Shown here piece by piece: positions 60,511 to 64,000 of a stretch of 64,000 bases of DNA. The stretch lies in contig JBLDXI010000013.1 in assembly GCA_047495785.1 (NCBI GenBank), forward strand, positions 2,046,001 to 2,110,000, read 5' to 3'. The notes below the pieces were generated by a model. It was not told where the DNA came from, did not search any database, and saw nothing but the letters and a program-made list of their open reading frames with translations. The position numbers were made by a program, and so were the translations under genes. Origin of the DNA: Lepidodermella squamata. Taxonomy: Eukaryota > Gastrotricha. Numbering within the stretch: the first letter of the stretch is position 1; each line of letters starts with the position of its first letter.

Positions 60511-61099
60511 TTTCCAAAACGCAGAAAAAGAATGCTTGTTGGAACCAATTCTCGAGAACCCACACTATTACACAATGCCTTTCTTTCCCCGTGAAATATA
60601 AAGCAGGAGCTACTCGAATTGAGGTTCAAATTCACCGGCTTCGAATGCAATGAGGACGGGTAACCTCAGCGAATCACTTGAAGTGCGTTATAGGACAACT
60701 AGAGATCATGACCATTTTACAGGGGCTTCTCGATTCACATTGAAGTTAAACAATTTGTATTGCAGCATTTCCTAAGTTTCGTAATTCTATGAGCCACCTA
60801 TCGGTTGAATAAACTTGAGAAAAAAACACTCCAATGGTCAGGTAACGTTTTTCAGCAAGATGGACAGTTTTTGATACGATTTAATTTTTGCATCTATTAA
60901 GTTTCTTCAAAAGCTATAACAATAACAACAATCTGAAGCTGTTATTTGCTGGCGCGTATATGCATAATGCCGGCGAATAATCCGCATTAGCCGCCCTCGC
61001 GCGATGACAGCCTATAACAACGAAACTAACAGGTGTGAAAAACACCATCGTCTGTTACAATAATTGCAGTTCTGATATATTCGTCCTGCTTTGAAAAAA

Positions 61100-61664
61100 A
61101 TGGCAATTGCACTCAGGCTAATAGTAACTTTGCTGTTCACAGCATTGGTAGATGCCTATCCATCCTTCAGGCTGTTGATTCCGAATGGAAACCAAGTACC
61201 ACATCCATGTGCGAATACAACTAATTGGGATGGTATGACAATTACCGCTAAAATGTATTCCGCCTTAATTTCTCTTGATAGGTGTTGGCCATCAGAACCC
61301 AGCTGGCAGTGGAACGCTGAACCCGTTCGGCAAAGACTTTGTCAAAACCTTGCAATGGACGAAAGATTTGTGCCAGAAGGACAGTGATGGAGATGGCAAG
61401 ACGAACGGTCAGGAGCTCGGCGATCCGAACTGCGTGTTCATCGAGGGAGCTACGCCATCAGTCACAGATCGCAACAAACTGAGCCACCCGGGTGTTTGCG
61501 AACCGATCACATCAGCTGATTGCAAGTCGAAAAACTCGTTCTTGAACAACATCCAAGTTTGCCAGAACTACTTCAAAGTGTTGGCTGGAAATGCACCAAA
61601 CCTGCAATCTTCCCTTGTGAGCTTGATCACTATTGGAGTAGCTTATTTTGGTTTCTGTTCGTGA
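61100..61664 (+). CDS. Temptin-domain-only secreted protein
   Basis: Two exons, 61100-61232 and 61282-61664 (171 aa), with the intron just before VGH as in most array genes. Signal peptide MAIALRLIVTLLFTALV, then YPSFRLLIPNGNQV and the loop DSDGDGKTNGQELGDPNC with HPGVCEPI. Instead of the monooxygenase, the chain ends in a hydrophobic segment (LVSLITIGVAYFGFC) that could be a GPI signal. Temptin itself is known as a secreted pheromone component in Aplysia. A stand-alone temptin next to temptin-monooxygenase fusions shows the domain can work alone. AATAAA lies at about 61666. Confidence 0.85.
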
Positions 61665-61949
61665 AAATAAATAAGAATAAATCTTGGCCCGATATTTTGT
61701 CTAATTTGCTACCCTAATTTTTTGCGGTTTCGGGGTTTGTATTGTCCCAATCCTGGATTCGCCGTAGTCTACCGTTGCATAAATATTATCTCTTCTCAAA
61801 CAATAGGTTCTATTGTTTCGAACATCAAACGTTCAAAGGTTCTATAGAAAAACAGTTTTTTGTGACCTAATTATACGAGCCATTTATTTTCTAAGCTGCT
61901 GTTTTTGCGCTGAATGTTGCCAAATCTAACTAAGCACGACCTCTGGGCT

Positions 61950-61957
61950 TATAAATA
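61950..61957 (+). promoter_or_regulatory. TATA box
   Basis: TATAAATA about 70 nt upstream of the ATG at 62021. Confidence 0.5.
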
Positions 61958-62020
61958 GGCGCGGAAAAACACACTCGGTGGAAATAAATTCCTATAATAA
62001 TATCATATCAGTAGAAAATC

Positions 62021-62767
62021 ATGTACGCCAAGTTGGCAATCCTTGCTGTAGCTCTTGCCGCTGTCTACGCTGATAAAGGTGGCAGCAAGCCGGCTGTTTT
62101 GACGGCTGCTGTTTTGCCGGCGCTCCCAGAAGGAGCTGCGCGGCCCCCCAAGCCAGAGGTGATCCCGCTCTCGAACGGAGGACGATGCTTCTGTGCCCCT
62201 GAACCGCCGAAGCCCGATCAAGACGCAAAGCCCGTGGAAGCTCCGAAATCCAAGTCAGACGCTGCCAAGCCGGCCGAAGCTGCCAAGCCAAGCGACAAGG
62301 GTGATACCAAGGCAAAGCCAACTCCTAAGCCCACCGATGGCACCAAGAAGGAGGAAGGCGAGAACAAGAAAAAGCCCACTGAGACTGACAAGAAGAAGCC
62401 AGCAGCCGACACCGATAAGAAGTCGACTGATGAGAAGCCGAAGGCAGCTGAGACTGACAAGAAAAAGCCAGCTGCTGACACCGAGAAGAAACCTGCTGCC
62501 TCTGGTGATAAGAAGTCTGCAGTAAAAGCCAATACTGAAACAACTGCTGACACCTTTGGTAAGGCTATTGCTATCGGAGAACCCCATCCGGGACCGCGCC
62601 CTTGTGGACCGGGACCGCTGCCACATCCGCCAATTCCTGACGAGATTCTCAACGCTCCGGAATTGAAGGAGACCGACAAGTACGAATTCCGCCCGCTTTG
62701 CTCCTGCTTCTTCCCCGCCGCCCAGAAGGCCTCAGCTGCTACTGCTGTTGCTGCTGCTTCTTCGTAA
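62021..62767 (+). CDS. Secreted Lys/Pro/Ala-rich low-complexity protein with paired CxC motifs
   Basis: Single exon, 248 aa. Signal peptide MYAKLAILAVALAAVYA. The mature chain has GGRCFCAPEPP near its start, then about 140 residues of repeated K/P/A/D/T blocks (ETDKKKPAADT occurs twice), then a Gly/Pro stretch (HPGPRPCGPGPLPHPPIP), and ends with LCSCFFPAAQK. The CxC clusters at both ends match the layout of the genes at 4929 and 63149. Structure is probably disordered; a role in secreted matrix or mucus is a guess. AATAAA near 62838. Confidence 0.8.
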   Translation: MYAKLAILAVALAAVYADKGGSKPAVLTAAVLPALPEGAARPPKPEVIPLSNGGRCFCAPEPPKPDQDAKPVEAPKSKSDAAKPAEAAKPSDKGDTKAKPTPKPTDGTKKEEGENKKKPTETDKKKPAADTDKKSTDEKPKAAETDKKKPAADTEKKPAASGDKKSAVKANTETTADTFGKAIAIGEPHPGPRPCGPGPLPHPPIPDEILNAPELKETDKYEFRPLCSCFFPAAQKASAATAVAAASS

Positions 62768-63148
62768 TCATCTCAACGTGAGATATTCGCCGATGACTTT
62801 ATATGCAATGATTTTGACTCCAAAAATGTTTCAGCCTAATAAACTCTGTGCTTCTGGATTTTTCGAAACCGAAAAAACATTGTCTTTTGTCTCCAAGAGT
62901 TCGCTAAGACTAAGTAAACACCGTCATTATTGACTTGATTATTCTTGATGCGCCATCAAGTTGACAATGCAAGACGGTTCAAGCCCACCTTATCCGTCCT
63001 AATTCCTATTCTGAGCTAGCTATCCTATTCTAAGCAGGAGTCAGTTTAGTATAAAGCTTTTCCGAAATAACGAAAGGATTTCAGTGATTGAAATAAAAAC
63101 CCGTTGTGCCACTAGAATTATTCAATATTTTCCTACTTCATTTAGACA

Positions 63149-63613
63149 ATGATTCAATTAACTGTTTATATACTTGTTGCCGCTTTTGCTAACGAGTCAT
63201 TCGCCCAGCAAAGCAGCGACAGCGGAACTCGTCCAGCAATTGGGATCTCAGCTAACAACGGGCAACGATACCCACCAGTCGGCGCTCCGCCACCTCGTCC
63301 GCCGCCTAGCGAGGAGATTCAGCTGAAATGCGGCGCTAAATGTTTCTGCGACCAGTTATCAACGGGCAGCAACAACAACAACAACGCCGAGCGGTTTTCA
63401 TCAAGCAGCCGTACAGTGAAATCGGGGCCGCAGGGCAGTGACAACAGTCAAAGCGGATCGTCTCGGCCACAAGCTCCTCTGTCCCTGCCGCCTCCTCCGC
63501 CTCCACCTGCCCGTCCTCCGCGAGAAGTCACAGAGGCTGCCGAGTATAATAACAATTCATTCGACCTTCGAACTCGATGCTGGTGCTTCTTCCCGAAAGG
63601 AGACGCTTGCTAG
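63149..63613 (+). CDS. Secreted Ser/Asn/Pro-rich protein with paired CxC motifs
   Basis: Single exon, 154 aa. Signal peptide MIQLTVYILVAAFANESFA. Pro-rich segment (PPVGAPPPRPPPSE), then KCGAKCFC, an Asn/Ser spacer, a second Pro-rich run (PPPPPPPARPP), and a C-terminal CWCFFPKGDAC. The ending CxCFFP is shared with the neighbour at 62021, 380 nt upstream, so the two are tandem relatives despite unrelated spacers. No known family was recognised. The 380 nt between the two genes hold nothing else recognisable. Confidence 0.78.
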   Translation: MIQLTVYILVAAFANESFAQQSSDSGTRPAIGISANNGQRYPPVGAPPPRPPPSEEIQLKCGAKCFCDQLSTGSNNNNNAERFSSSSRTVKSGPQGSDNSQSGSSRPQAPLSLPPPPPPPARPPREVTEAAEYNNNSFDLRTRCWCFFPKGDAC

Positions 63614-64000
63614 GAGAGGGGGAGAAAACTCATAATTTCCTTTTTAAGCCCGACTATTGTCCATAACTAGGCTTAGTAGAAGAGGCGTTATTAGTGCAAT
63701 TTGCTTTTTGTGATCAAGTGTTCTTTATTGAGATGCCTATTGTCTTCCGGTAACGCTCTAATGGTAAGAGTTTGACGAGTAAATAAATACGAAATTAGCG
63801 ATTTATTGACAGAAATAATATAATATCAAACATGGAATCTAACAGTCGCACAAGAAAATAGCCTGAATGTAATTGAGATGCGATGGCTTCGAACAATTTT
63901 GGGCATAAAATTATTGGACTTCATACCTAACTACGACCTCAGATTGGTTTGCGGTGGAGTCATAGAGGTCGGAAGGTTGATAGAAAAACAAAGAATGAGA
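63614..64000. other. 3' flank, no gene seen
   Basis: AT-rich sequence to the window edge; AATAAA near 63780 could end the upstream transcript. No exon supported. Confidence 0.35.

Noticed and set aside
62193-62679. Several long ORFs on both strands over the Lys/Pro-rich gene
   Set aside because: Low-complexity coding sequence opens all frames; only the frame with a signal peptide and TATA box is kept.
1-64000. CRISPR arrays, bacterial operons or prophage
   Set aside because: No spaced direct repeats of that kind; intron-containing animal genes fill the window.

Overview
The window is nuclear DNA of a compact invertebrate-type animal genome. Genes are split by very short GT-AG introns (mostly 49-57 nt). 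Several genes have a TATA box 30-120 nt upstream of the ATG, and many end in AATAAA. The genes are animal families: spinster transporter, choline/ethanolamine phosphotransferase, ADF/cofilin, mitochondrial carrier and copper monooxygenases. No rRNA or intact tRNA was seen. The sequence alone does not fix the phylum; a small short-intron animal (for example a rotifer, tardigrade or flatworm) is an inference. All exon structures were built by hand from splice signals, reading-frame phase and comparison between paralogues.

Left part (0.9-27.7 kb): a head-to-tail array of secreted proteins that fuse an N-terminal temptin-like domain (with a DxDxDG calcium-type loop) to the two-part copper type II ascorbate-dependent monooxygenase core of the DBH/PHM/MOXD1 family. 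Seven copies look intact. One copy (3.35 kb) is frameshifted and truncated where it abuts an inverted fragment of the first gene. The last two array genes (18.4 and 24.8 kb) are a recent tandem duplication. They are separated by a decayed mitochondrial glutamate-carrier-like pseudogene, and one carries a 979-bp foldback element in an intron with a clear 8-bp target duplication. Two further relatives lie at 57.6 kb (a nearly intronless full-length copy) and 61.1 kb (temptin domain only). Most of these proteins end in a hydrophobic tail like a GPI-anchor signal, so they are probably tethered outside the cell.

Middle part (28-44 kb): a single-domain ADF/cofilin-like gene; a secreted HExxH protein with a beta-helix-like region and an AbfB/CBM42-like C-terminus, possibly acquired horizontally; a type II membrane glycosyltransferase; and an 8.4-kb gene whose 2,794-residue product carries 18 tandem ADF/cofilin-like domains joined by Thr-rich linkers. 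A short upstream exon gives that giant protein a signal peptide, so it appears to be a secreted poly-cofilin. ADF-H domains normally work on cytosolic actin, and this is the strongest candidate for something undescribed.

Right part (44-64 kb): a terminal-inverted-repeat element, a tiny membrane protein, a spinster-like transporter followed by a CEPT-like phospholipid synthase on the same strand, and a spliced gene of an unnamed family interrupted by one stop codon. These are followed by the two temptin relatives and two small secreted low-complexity proteins with paired CxC motifs. A third protein of that CxC type sits inside the array at 4.9-5.3 kb. Taken together the window is rich in secreted or surface proteins (copper monooxygenases, poly-ADF-H, CxC proteins). 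A shared role in mucus, cuticle or chemical signalling is speculation.
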